DNA of 37,461 nucleotides from an uncultured Oscillibacter sp. (GTDB lineage Bacteria > Bacillota > Clostridia > Oscillospirales > Oscillospiraceae): positions 1-37,461 of the forward strand of contig CAJUJW010000023.1 of assembly GCA_910586735.1 (NCBI GenBank), written 5' to 3'. The position numbers and the translations under genes were made by a program. Shown piece by piece: positions 30,341 to 37,461 of the stretch. A model generated the notes under the pieces. It worked only from the letters and a program-made list of their open reading frames with translations. It did not search any database and was not told the origin of the DNA. Numbering within the stretch: position 1 is the first letter of the stretch; each line of letters begins with the position of its first letter.

Positions 30341-31323
30341 CTCCTCCGCCCCTTTCCCTGGTCCTTCCGCTGGTCCCGCTTTTCGTAGTCCTCGTAAGCC
30401 TGTACAATTCTCTGCACCATCACATGGCGGACCACGTCGGCGTTGGTCAGCTCGCAGATGCCGATGCCCTCCACGTTTTTCAAAACCCGCATGGCCTCCC
30501 GGAGGCCGGAGGTCTTCCCGTCCGGCAGGTCGATCTGGGTGGCGTCGCCGGTGATGACAATCTTGGACCCGAAGCCCAGGCGGGTGAGGAACATCTTCAT
30601 CTGCTCCCGGCTGGTGTTCTGGGCCTCGTCCAGGATGATAAAGCTGTCGTCCAGGGTCCGGCCCCGCATGTAGGCCAGGGGGGCCACCTCGATGCTGCCC
30701 CGCTCCAAGTACTTCTGGTAGGTCTCCGCCCCCAGCATGTCAAAGAGGGCGTCGTACAACGGTCGGAGGTAGGGGTCCACCTTGGACTGCAAATCCCCCG
30801 GCAGGAAGCCCAGGCGTTCCCCGGCCTCCACGGCGGGGCGGGTGAGGATGATGCGGTTCACCTGCTTGTCCCGGAAGGCCATGACGGCGGCGGCCACGGC
30901 CAGGTAGGTCTTCCCCGTACCCGCCGGGCCCACGCCGATGGTGACGGTGTTTTTCAGCACCGAGGCGATGTAGTCCTTCTGGCCGATGGTCTTGGGCTTG
31001 ATGGGCCGGCCCTTGGCGGAGATGCAGAGGACATCGCCGGTGAGCTCGGCGATTTTCTCCTCCTTCCCCGCCCGGACCATGCTGATGACATAGCGGACAT
31101 TCTGTTCCCCGATGGCCTCCCCCCGGCTGGAGAGGGTCAGCAGGGCCTGGACGGCCTTGCAGGCCAGGGCCACGTCCTCGGCCTCCCCCTCCACCCGGAG
31201 TTCGCTGTCCCGGTTCACCACGGTGACGGAAAACTCCTGCTCCAGAAGCCGGATGTTCTCGTCAAAGGAACCGAAAATGTTGATGGCCTGTTCCAGCCGC
31301 TCGATGCTGATTCGCTGTTCCAA
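30337..31323 (-). CDS. phoH: PhoH-like ATPase
   Basis: A 328-residue cytoplasmic ATPase of the PhoH/YbeZ family, a partner of YbeY in RNA metabolism. An N-terminal KH-like region comes first; Walker A GPAGTGKT is at 132-139, and Walker B FIILDEAQN near 227-235. The start appears to be a TTG at 31323, within a run of seven T's and with GGGAG about eleven bases upstream; there is no in-frame ATG until residue 82, which is inside the conserved domain. Conserved gene order with yqfD and ybeY supports the assignment. Confidence 0.95.
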   Translation of the reverse strand: MEQRISIERLEQAINIFGSFDENIRLLEQEFSVTVVNRDSELRVEGEAEDVALACKAVQALLTLSSRGEAIGEQNVRYVISMVRAGKEEKIAELTGDVLCISAKGRPIKPKTIGQKDYIASVLKNTVTIGVGPAGTGKTYLAVAAAVMAFRDKQVNRIILTRPAVEAGERLGFLPGDLQSKVDPYLRPLYDALFDMLGAETYQKYLERGSIEVAPLAYMRGRTLDDSFIILDEAQNTSREQMKMFLTRLGFGSKIVITGDATQIDLPDGKTSGLREAMRVLKNVEGIGICELTNADVVRHVMVQRIVQAYEDYEKRDQRKDQGKGRRR

Positions 31324-31353
31324 AAAAACTTCACTCCCGTATTTCCGCGGGCC

Positions 31354-32550
31354 TCAGCCCGTTTCTTCTTCCGTATAAATGGGCGCCGTCTCCCCGATCT
31401 CCTCCAGGCACTCCGCCGACAGCGTGACCAGCAGCGCGTCCCCCTTCTGCCGGACGGAGCAGAGGGTGGACTTCACCTCGCCGTAGGGGTCCACCATCTC
31501 GTGGAGCTGGGCGGTGAGGAAGGTCTCGGCGGCCTTTTCCGCCTGGGCGGCGGTCCGGGGGGCGGGAACGGTCTCATAAAAGCGCCACTTCTCCACCGCC
31601 GCCGTCACCGGCAGGGGTACGCCCAGGAGACTCAGGGGGTACCTGCTGGTTATTTTATCATATTCCGCCCCTTCAATGCTACTGTTTGAAAAGAATTTTA
31701 TCCGCCGGGTTCCAAAAATCAGGGACACTCCCGTCTTCTCCCGGCCCGTGTACCGCTTTTCCATGTTTGTCAAGGGCATGGCGGCGGTCAGGCTGTACCA
31801 GGTCCGGGCCTCAACCTTCCCCATGCCCGCCAGGACCCGGGCCCCCACGGTGTCCGTGTCTTCCACGCCGGAGATGAGGATCTGCCCCTCCGTCACAGCC
31901 ACGCCGGGGACCACGCAGCTGACGCCCCCGATGGTCTGGACCCGCTTCACCAGCCCCGCCCGCCGGGCCACCAGGTTGCAGGGCTCCCGCCGGTCGATCA
32001 TCACCGGGGGCGGCGTCCGTTCCCGGACCTGGACGCTGGCCCGGCAGCCGGAGACGTTGACCCCGATCCACACCAGCTCGGGCACGTCCAGCAGCACGTG
32101 GTTGCGGATGTCCTCCCCGTTCAGGGAGAGGCCGAAGGTCCCCAGGCCCACGCCGTTTTTCTCCAGGGCCCGGAGGATGCGCTCCGTGGGGACCGTCTCG
32201 TTGCCCTCCACCTGGAAATCCCAGATGAAGAAGGACCCCAGGAACAGCCCCAGGGCGCAGGCCATCAAACCGATCAGCAGGGCCTGGCGGTGGCGGAAGC
32301 GCAGGAGGAAGTAGGGCGCGCCCTCCAGGCCCACCAGGTCAAATTCGCAGTCCAGGTTCCGCCCCGCCTGGCGGAGGGTCTTCCAGTCCTTCCGGGACAG
32401 GCGGAAAGTAAAGGCCGTGGGGGACTCCCACTGAAGGTCCCAGAAAGCCAGGTCCTGGGCCCCGCAGAGGTTCAGCACCCGCTCGGGAAAGGCGCACTCC
32501 GCCCGTATCCGCACCTGCCCCCGGAGGCGGTTGATCATCCCCCTCAGCAT
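31354..32550 (-). CDS. yqfD: Sporulation protein YqfD
   Basis: A 398-residue membrane protein of the YqfD family, needed for sporulation in Bacillus, where it is made in the mother cell. Residues 1-85 are soluble, one membrane span lies at about 88-110, and the remainder is outside or in the intermembrane space, with QVEGNETVPTERILRALEKNGVG and VWIGVNVSG (about 112-170). The start at 32550 overlaps the end of yqfC by seven bases. The frame runs further upstream over yqfC but that part is only its shadow. Confidence 0.93.
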   Translation of the reverse strand: MLRGMINRLRGQVRIRAECAFPERVLNLCGAQDLAFWDLQWESPTAFTFRLSRKDWKTLRQAGRNLDCEFDLVGLEGAPYFLLRFRHRQALLIGLMACALGLFLGSFFIWDFQVEGNETVPTERILRALEKNGVGLGTFGLSLNGEDIRNHVLLDVPELVWIGVNVSGCRASVQVRERTPPPVMIDRREPCNLVARRAGLVKRVQTIGGVSCVVPGVAVTEGQILISGVEDTDTVGARVLAGMGKVEARTWYSLTAAMPLTNMEKRYTGREKTGVSLIFGTRRIKFFSNSSIEGAEYDKITSRYPLSLLGVPLPVTAAVEKWRFYETVPAPRTAAQAEKAAETFLTAQLHEMVDPYGEVKSTLCSVRQKGDALLVTLSAECLEEIGETAPIYTEEETG

Positions 32551-32840
32551 GGCCCCACCCACTCCACGGAGGCGATTTTCCCGCCGATGCGCAGCTCTCC
32601 CGCCGTCATGGCCATGAGGTTCAGCCCCTGCCCCCGGACCCGGAGGACCCCGGCGGCGGTGTTGGCGTCGATCTGCTCCTCCGTATAGGCCAGAAGGCCC
32701 GTGTGGTGCTCCAAATACAGCTGGCGGCTGCCCACCATCTCCAGCCGGGGCAGGCCCGCCACCACGTCCGCCGGCAGGTCGAAGAGCTCCGCCACTGTGT
32801 CCAGGACGCCGCCGTCCCGGTCGCGCCGATTGCGTTCCAT
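32544..32840 (-). CDS. yqfC: Sporulation protein YqfC (YabP/YqfC family)
   Basis: A 98-residue protein of the YabP/YqfC family, with LPRLEMVGSRQLYLEHHTGLLAYTEEQI and IRV/LRVRGQGL-type phrases (about residues 30-75). YqfC and YqfD act together in the mother cell. GAGGTG precedes the ATG. The gene is the first of the leftward group and has a candidate sigma-E promoter at 32860-32888. Confidence 0.92.
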   Translation of the reverse strand: MERNRRDRDGGVLDTVAELFDLPADVVAGLPRLEMVGSRQLYLEHHTGLLAYTEEQIDANTAAGVLRVRGQGLNLMAMTAGELRIGGKIASVEWVGPC

Positions 32841-32859
32841 CTTGTCTCACCTCAGAGAA

Positions 32860-32888
32860 AGCCTATGCGGCGGGAGTGGAAAATCTGC
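32860..32888 (-). promoter_or_regulatory. Candidate sigma-E promoter for yqfC
   Basis: On the minus strand there is GCAGATT (32882-32888), a 14-base spacer and CATAGGCT (32860-32867). The Bacillus sigma-E consensus is about KMATATT, 14-15 bases, CATACAHT: six of seven and six of eight positions agree. It lies about 20 bases before the yqfC start. Confidence 0.5.
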
Positions 32889-32909
32889 TTGTCCCCTCCC
32901 CGGTTTTCC

Positions 32910-32938
32910 GCATGTTCTTTTCCCCCGGCGCATAGAGA
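32910..32938 (+). promoter_or_regulatory. Candidate sigma-E promoter for the ylbJ-like gene
   Basis: There is GCATGTT (32910-32916), a 14-base spacer and CATAGAGA (32931-32938). Agreement with the sigma-E consensus is similar to the yqfC site (six of seven in the -35), and the spacing is identical. It lies about 16 bases before the start codon. Confidence 0.45.
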
Positions 32939-32954
32939 TTCCCAGGTGATGTGT

Positions 32955-33863
32955 ATGAAGCGGCGCTGGCGGACCGACGCGTGTCTGGTCCTCTGCGGTC
33001 TTTTAATCTGGTTCCTGGCGGACGCCCAGCGGGTCCGGGCCGCGGCGGCAGCGGGGCTGGGCCTCTGTGCCCGGTCGGTGATTCCCGCCCTGTTCCCCTT
33101 CATGGCGGTGTCCACCATGCTGGTGTCCCTGGGCTTCGGGGAGTGGGCCGCCCCCCGTCTGGCGGGGCTCATGAGCCTTTACCGCCTCCCGGGCCCCGCC
33201 GGGTCCGCCCTGCTGCTGGGGCTGGTGGGGGGCTATCCCATCGGGGCCCGGACGGCGGCGGAGCTCCACAAAAAGGGCCTCCTCACGGCGGAGGAGGCGG
33301 AACGGCTCCTGGGCTTCTGCAACAACTCCAATCCGGTGTTTCTCATCAGCGTCCTGGGGGGCGGCATCTTCGGCAGCCCCAGGGCGGGGGTGTATTTGTG
33401 GCTGATTCACCTGCTCTCGGCCCTGCTGGCGGGCTTTTTCTTCCGAGGAAGCGGCAGGCCCCCCCGGCGGCGGGCCCCGCCGCCCCTCCGCCCGGCGGAC
33501 TCCCTCTCCGCCGCCCTGGTGGAGGGGGTGAAAAGCGCCTCGTCCAACATGGTTTCCGTCTGCGGCTTCGTCCTCTTCTTCTACGTGCTGGCCAGCCCCC
33601 TGGCGGCCCTGGGCGGCCCCCTGGGGGCCGGGCTGACGGGCCTCCTGGAGCTCTTCTCCCTGACGCCCCTGCTGGCGGCGGACCGGGCGGGCTTTATCCT
33701 GGCCTCCGCCTGCGCGGGCTGGGGCGGGGTCTCCATCCTCTGCCAGACGGCGGCGGTGCTGGAGGGCAGCGGCCTGAGGCTGCGGAACTGCGTGCTGGGC
33801 AAGGCGGTCCAGGGCCTCCTGGCGGGGGTCCTGGCGGCGGCGGTGAGCGTTTACCTGTTCTGA
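32955..33863 (+). CDS. ylbJ: YlbJ-like sporulation membrane protein
   Basis: A 302-residue protein with about eight membrane spans, matching the YlbJ family of nucleoside-recognition-like sporulation membrane proteins: SVIPALFPFMAVSTMLVSLG, GLVGGYPIGARTAAEL and GFCNNSNPVFLIS. In Bacillus, YlbJ is made in the mother cell and affects spore maturation. It is shorter than the Bacillus protein (about 400 residues). The ATG at 32955 is preferred, with AGGTG six bases upstream; the ATG at 32949 is too close to it. It is divergent from yqfC, another sporulation gene. Confidence 0.82.
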   Translation: MKRRWRTDACLVLCGLLIWFLADAQRVRAAAAAGLGLCARSVIPALFPFMAVSTMLVSLGFGEWAAPRLAGLMSLYRLPGPAGSALLLGLVGGYPIGARTAAELHKKGLLTAEEAERLLGFCNNSNPVFLISVLGGGIFGSPRAGVYLWLIHLLSALLAGFFFRGSGRPPRRRAPPPLRPADSLSAALVEGVKSASSNMVSVCGFVLFFYVLASPLAALGGPLGAGLTGLLELFSLTPLLAADRAGFILASACAGWGGVSILCQTAAVLEGSGLRLRNCVLGKAVQGLLAGVLAAAVSVYLF

Positions 33864-33870
33864 CAGCGCA

Positions 33871-33902
33871 AGCGGCCCTGACTTGTGGAAGTCAGGGCCG
33901 CT
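33871..33902. terminator. Intrinsic terminator
   Basis: A perfect fourteen-base-pair stem (33871-33884 with 33889-33902), followed by TTCT on the plus side. It lies between the convergent ylbJ-like gene and the lipoprotein gene. Confidence 0.8.
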
Positions 33903-33920
33903 TTCTAAATCGGGTCATTC

Positions 33921-34919
33921 TCAGGAGGCCAGCTGGGCGGAGTCCAGAATCTTCTGGAAATCCCCGGCGTAGTCATAGCCGGACATGTCTCCGTCCGTGA
34001 AGGAGATCATGACCGTGACCAGCTCCTGATTGGCGGGGTTAAAGGCAAAGGCTTTGTACACGGTGGACTTCTGTTCGCCCCGCACATTGTTCCTGAACCT
34101 GCTCATACAGCCGGACAGGCCCGCTATGGTCACGTCTCCCGTTTCCACGTCCGCGATGTCCTCTTTCATGCTCTCCAGTATGGCGTTGTTGTAATCCGCT
34201 TTTGTGCCGTCAAACGCCCTCTGGGTCAGGCCCTTCTCAACCTGCGACCAGAACAGGAGGCTGCAATGGGTGTCCGCCTCCTCGGGATAAAAGTGCGCGT
34301 CTTCCTTCACAAAATCTGCGGGCTCTCCCCCCTCGTCCCGCACATTGAAGTACGCCGGGTAGGAGAACGTGACGCCCCCAATGGTAAAGGTCTGGTTCGT
34401 CTCCGGGTCAAAGCCGCTTTTCAGCTCGTCCGGCACATTGCTGATCCCCAGGCCCGGCTCCCACTCCTCCCGCTCCATCAGGAGGGTCCTCTCCGTTCCG
34501 TCGTCCTTGACGGTGCAGCTGAGCCGGCCGTCTTCATAGGCGAAGTCCTTGCTCACCTCAGCGGCGGCGATGGCCTCGCTGTCCGTCCGGCGGCCGCCCA
34601 CCTGGGAGGTCCAGGCGTAGGTCTCCTCCTCGGTCTCCGGCGGGACATAGGACCCGGCCCAGTACAGGTAGCGGGTCCCGCCGCCGCCGCTGACCCGGTG
34701 GAGCTCGATTTTATCCCCGTCGATGACCGCGCCGTAGTAAGCGCCCTCAAAGGCGGGGTCCACCTCCTTCCACTGCCCGGTCAGGTCCAGGAGATGCACC
34801 TCCGGTTCCGGCGCGGGTTCCGGCTGGGAGGCGGGGGCCTCCGTGTCCGGGCCTCCTCCGCAGGCCGCCAGTGAGAAAAGCATTGCAGTCAGCAACGCGC
34901 AAAATATCAGCTTTTTCAT
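33921..34919 (-). CDS. Lipoprotein of unknown function
   Basis: A 332-residue secreted lipoprotein with a signal peptide and lipobox LAAC (C20), followed by a Pro/Glu-rich linker (about 21-42). The remainder appears to have two parts: a first beta-rich one (about 45-150, LTGQWKEVDPAFEGAYYGAVIDGDKIELH at about 45-75), and a second (about 165-330, FTIGGVTFSYPAYF onward) that resembles a folded beta domain of the kind found in other Clostridial lipoproteins. I do not recognise a function. The start has GGGAG eight bases upstream, and a promoter is present. It is a single-gene unit. Confidence 0.82.
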   Translation of the reverse strand: MKKLIFCALLTAMLFSLAACGGGPDTEAPASQPEPAPEPEVHLLDLTGQWKEVDPAFEGAYYGAVIDGDKIELHRVSGGGGTRYLYWAGSYVPPETEEETYAWTSQVGGRRTDSEAIAAAEVSKDFAYEDGRLSCTVKDDGTERTLLMEREEWEPGLGISNVPDELKSGFDPETNQTFTIGGVTFSYPAYFNVRDEGGEPADFVKEDAHFYPEEADTHCSLLFWSQVEKGLTQRAFDGTKADYNNAILESMKEDIADVETGDVTIAGLSGCMSRFRNNVRGEQKSTVYKAFAFNPANQELVTVMISFTDGDMSGYDYAGDFQKILDSAQLAS

Positions 34920-34974
34920 ATCCGCTCTCCCATCCCAAAATTTCAGGGGTCTACGTCTCTCAGTCCCTGCCGTA

Positions 34975-35003
34975 AGCATAGCACTTGTTGGGGGGCACCG
35001 CAA
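34975..35003 (-). promoter_or_regulatory. Promoter of the lipoprotein gene
   Basis: On the minus strand there is a TTGCGG -35 (34998-35003), a 17-base spacer and a TATGCT -10 (34975-34980), about 55 bases upstream of the start codon. Confidence 0.5.
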
Positions 35004-35041
35004 GCACATAGAGGAAAGTTCTCACTCCGCCGCGGCACGAA

Positions 35042-35067
35042 AGGCCCCCGGCTCTCGCCGGGGGCCT
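35042..35067 (-). terminator. Intrinsic terminator of the nucleoside importer operon
   Basis: An eleven-base-pair GC stem with a four-base loop (35042-35052 with 35057-35067), followed on the minus strand by TTC. It lies 13 bases after the nupQ-like stop. Confidence 0.7.
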
Positions 35068-35079
35068 CGCAGTCTGCTT

Positions 35080-36021
35080 TTACCTCTGCCCCTTGTCGTA
35101 GGGCACGCCCTCCGCCTTGGGCGCTCTGGACTTCTTGGACGTGAAGGCCAGGACCACCAGGGAGATGATATAGGGCAGCATGTTGTACATGGCCGCCGGG
35201 AGGTTCAGGGCCTTGAGGAAGTCGAAGCCGGAGTACACGTTGCCCAGGGCCCGGCAGAAGCCGAACAGCAGGGCCGCCAGGGCGATGCGGGTGGGCTTCC
35301 ACTGGCCGAAGATCATGACGGCCAGGGCCAGGAAGCCGAAGCCCGCCACGCCGTTCTCGAATTTCCACTCGCTGACGCCCGCCGTGATGTACACGATGCC
35401 GCCTAAGCCCCCCAGCATGCCGGAGATCAGCACCCCGGCGTAGCGCATTTTGTAGACGTTGATGCCCACGCTGTCCGCCGCCTGGGGGTGCTCGCCGCAG
35501 GCCATGAGCCGCAGGCCGAACCGGGTCTTGTACAGCGACACGTAGGACCCCACCAGGGCCAGGGCCGCCAGAAGCATGAACCAGTTGAACTCAAAGCCGC
35601 CCAGGTTCACCAGGAAGGCTTTTTTCGCGTTGATATACTGGATGGTGGAGGACACATTGTCCACGCTTTCCGCCGTGTTCATGGCCTTGACAAAGACCGT
35701 GGCCGCCGCCGTGCCCAGCAGGTTCATGGCCGTGCCCACCAGGGTCTGGTCCGCCTTGAAGTTGATGGCGGCCACCGCCAGCAGCAGGGAGTAGACCACG
35801 CCCAGGGCGATGGCGGCCAGGACCACCAGCAGAATCATGGCAAAGGCGGGGGTGCCGTCCGGGAGAAACTTCATCATCAGCGCGCCGCCCAGAGCGCCCA
35901 TGACCATGATGCCCTCCAGGCCGATGTTGATGACGCCGGAGTGCTCGGAGAAGCAGCCGCCCAGGGCCACCAGCAGAAGCACCGACGCGAAGATCAGGGT
36001 GTATTGCAGCAGAAGGATCAT
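35080..36021 (-). CDS. nupQ: BMP/Nup-type nucleoside ABC importer, second permease
   Basis: A 313-residue permease of the branched-chain/ribose family (BPD_transp_2), closest in form to NupQ/YufQ of guanosine importers, with about eight to ten spans. Characteristic phrases are HSGVINIGLEGIMVMGALGG near the start and FGLRLMACGEHPQAADSVGINVYKMRYAGVLISG (about 168-200). Such systems import purine or other nucleosides using a BMP-type binding protein. The start overlaps the nupP-like end by four bases. The gene is last in its operon and followed by a terminator. Confidence 0.93.
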   Translation of the reverse strand: MILLLQYTLIFASVLLLVALGGCFSEHSGVINIGLEGIMVMGALGGALMMKFLPDGTPAFAMILLVVLAAIALGVVYSLLLAVAAINFKADQTLVGTAMNLLGTAAATVFVKAMNTAESVDNVSSTIQYINAKKAFLVNLGGFEFNWFMLLAALALVGSYVSLYKTRFGLRLMACGEHPQAADSVGINVYKMRYAGVLISGMLGGLGGIVYITAGVSEWKFENGVAGFGFLALAVMIFGQWKPTRIALAALLFGFCRALGNVYSGFDFLKALNLPAAMYNMLPYIISLVVLAFTSKKSRAPKAEGVPYDKGQR

Positions 36022-37145
36022 TTCCCGTCGCCTCCTTTCTCAGCGGCCTTCTTCTCGTCCCGGCGGTTCAGCCAGGCGTTCAGCGCCGTCTTGAAGAAGA
36101 GGACGAAGCCGCAGAGGTAGATAATCAGGGCGGAGATGAAGTCCGAAATCTGGGAGGAGTACATGGTCTTGTCCACATAGGCCCCTCCGTTGGTGATATG
36201 CTGGATGAAGTAGGAGGAGAAGATGGCCCCGATGGGGTTCAGCCCGCCCAGGAAAGCGGCGGCGATGCCGTTGAAGCCCATGGCGGGCACGGCGGACTGG
36301 GTACACTGCCACTGCTCGAACCCGGTGAGAAACAGCATGGCCGCGCCCATGCCGGCGAGCCCGCCGGCGATGGCCATGGTGAGGATCAGGTTCTTCCGCT
36401 CCCGCATGCCGCAGTATTTGGCGGCGAATTTGTTGCAGCCCGTGGCTTTCAGCTCATAGCCCAGCTTGGTCTTCTCCAGCAGGACCCAGACCAGAACCGC
36501 CACGATGATGGCCAGGGGGATAGCCAGGCCCACGTACTGGTTCTTGCTGAACAGGGCGCCCAGACCCAGGGAGGGGAGGATGGCCCCCTCGTTGGTGCTG
36601 GCCAGGGTGTAGGTATAGGGGCTGGTCTCCTCCTTGACCTTGGTCAGCAGCATGTTCACCGCGTAGAGGCTGATCCAGTTCAGCATGATGCAGGAGATGA
36701 CCTCGTTCACATTGCAGTAGGCTTTCAGCACGCCGGAGACGGCCCCCAGGGCGGCCCCGGCCAGAACGGCGGCGATGAGGCACAGATACCAGGGCAGCTT
36801 CAAGCCCAGGGCGCAGTACAATGCCGCGCCGGTGCCCACCACGTACTGCCCCGCCGCGCCGATGTTGAACAGGCCCACCTTATAGGCGAAGAGCACCGAG
36901 AGACTGCACATCAGCAGGGGGGCGGTCTTCACCAGGGTGCTGCCGAAGTAGCGCAGCTGGGCTGTGGACTTGGAGTAGGTCATGAAGTTCTCCACGATGG
37001 CCAGAATGGCCCCGTTGGCCCCGGCGGGGTTGATGAGGAGCAGGGCGATATAGCCCACGATCAGGCCTAGGACGATGCACAGCAGCGAGGCCAGCAGGGA
37101 CTGGACCGCGCCGTTGCGCAGCAGGGCGGTCTTTTCTTTTTTCAT
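36018..37145 (-). CDS. nupP: BMP/Nup-type nucleoside ABC importer, first permease
   Basis: A 375-residue permease, the partner of the one downstream, matching NupP/YufP. It has an N-terminal span near 13-37, KTAPLLMCSLSVLFAYKVGLFNIGAAGQYVVG (about 72-103), and LGYELKATGCNKFAAKYCGM (about 225-245), the part facing the ATPase. The start lies three bases after the ATPase stop. Substrate (purine nucleoside, possibly other nucleosides) is from family knowledge. Confidence 0.93.
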   Translation of the reverse strand: MKKEKTALLRNGAVQSLLASLLCIVLGLIVGYIALLLINPAGANGAILAIVENFMTYSKSTAQLRYFGSTLVKTAPLLMCSLSVLFAYKVGLFNIGAAGQYVVGTGAALYCALGLKLPWYLCLIAAVLAGAALGAVSGVLKAYCNVNEVISCIMLNWISLYAVNMLLTKVKEETSPYTYTLASTNEGAILPSLGLGALFSKNQYVGLAIPLAIIVAVLVWVLLEKTKLGYELKATGCNKFAAKYCGMRERKNLILTMAIAGGLAGMGAAMLFLTGFEQWQCTQSAVPAMGFNGIAAAFLGGLNPIGAIFSSYFIQHITNGGAYVDKTMYSSQISDFISALIIYLCGFVLFFKTALNAWLNRRDEKKAAEKGGDGK

Positions 37146-37148
37146 GCC

Positions 37149-37461
37149 TTACGCCCCCTTCTTCTTCGCGCCGGCCATGTAGAGGCCCAGCTCTTCCACC
37201 GTGACTTCCTTGGGGTCGAACTCGCCCACGATCTCCCCCTCGTACATGACCAGGATGCGGTCGGAGACGTTCATGACCTCGTCCAGCTCCAGGCTCACCA
37301 GCAGAACGCCCTTCCCGGCGTCCCGCTGGGCCACGATCTGCTTGTGAATGTACTCAATGGCCCCCACGTCTAGGCCCCGGGTGGGCTGGACGGCGATGAG
37401 GAGCTCGGGGTCCTTGTCGATCTCCCGGGCGATGATGGCCTTCTGCTGGTTGCCGCCGGAC
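37149..37461 (-). CDS. nupO: BMP/Nup-type nucleoside ABC importer ATPase, C-terminal end (5' part outside window)
   Basis: The last 104 residues of the ATP-binding subunit; the frame is open to the window edge and the gene begins beyond it. The second-domain signature SGGNQQKAIIARE, a Walker-B-like LLIAVQPTRGLDVGA and the switch region LLVSLELDEVM are present. In this family the second Walker B glutamate is replaced, here by Gln in AVQPTRGLD, which is usual for two-domain sugar/nucleoside importer ATPases. The upstream part of the operon, probably including a BMP-type binding lipoprotein, is not visible. Confidence 0.93.
   Translation of the reverse strand, partial: SGGNQQKAIIAREIDKDPELLIAVQPTRGLDVGAIEYIHKQIVAQRDAGKGVLLVSLELDEVMNVSDRILVMYEGEIVGEFDPKEVTVEELGLYMAGAKKKGA

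Overview
The window is high-GC DNA from what looks like a spore-forming anaerobic member of the class Clostridia, most likely an Oscillospiraceae-type gut bacterium (Flavonifractor/Oscillibacter/Lawsonibacter-like). The evidence is Firmicute sporulation genes (spoVAD, yqfC, yqfD, a ylbJ-like gene), the yqfC-yqfD-phoH-ybeY order, an S-layer-homology surface protein, Gram-positive style ribosome binding sites, and an anaerobic 'yge' catabolic cluster. The genus assignment is inference; nothing in the window proves it.

Layout. 1-877: 3' end of a D-Ala-D-Ala carboxypeptidase. 933-7036: a nitrogen-catabolic cluster. A YheO/DauR-like PAS-HTH regulator and a PLP-dependent lyase run leftward; ygeY hydrolase, ygeW carbamoyltransferase and arcC carbamate kinase run rightward from a back-to-back promoter region. 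In related clusters these genes release ammonia and carbamoyl phosphate (and so ATP) from ureido compounds, including purine breakdown products. 7110-8744: a secreted SLH protein with two CAP domains. 8960-15625: the branched-chain amino acid operon, with two complete acetolactate synthases (ilvB-ilvN twice), a GIY-YIG-family gene and a cytidine-deaminase-like gene between them, then ilvC. It is preceded by a good promoter, a 49-codon leader peptide with a dense Ile/Leu/Val run, and a terminator-like hairpin, which together look like a classical attenuator.

15648-16955: a DUF815 AAA+ ATPase. 17087-22734: a sulfite/nitrite reductase, a three-gene FecBCD-type ABC importer and a fused siroheme synthase. 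This is a compact set: siroheme enzyme, probable iron supply and cofactor synthesis. 22725-24547 (leftward): a MarR regulator and a MATE exporter, with an inverted-repeat operator over the promoter. 24703-25719: a solitary spoVAD. 25899-26579: an AIM24-family protein. 26652-29231 (leftward): recD2 and a small membrane protein. 29347-29862: a small XRE repressor divergent from a 72-residue protein, with paired operators. 29852-32840 (leftward): yqfC-yqfD-phoH-ybeY. 32955-33863: a ylbJ-like gene; the yqfC/ylbJ gap carries two candidate sigma-E promoters. 33921-34919: a lipoprotein. 35080-37461 (leftward): a BMP/Nup-type nucleoside ABC importer whose ATPase gene runs off the window.

Most of the window is core-type metabolism and sporulation. 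The parts I consider most worth following are the ilv leader/attenuator, the composition of the ilv operon, the yge cluster with its non-YgeX PLP enzyme and divergent control region, the paired candidate sigma-E promoters, and a GC-rich palindromic repeat with CCGTAGGGG ends. I saw no tRNA, rRNA, CRISPR array, transposase or prophage.
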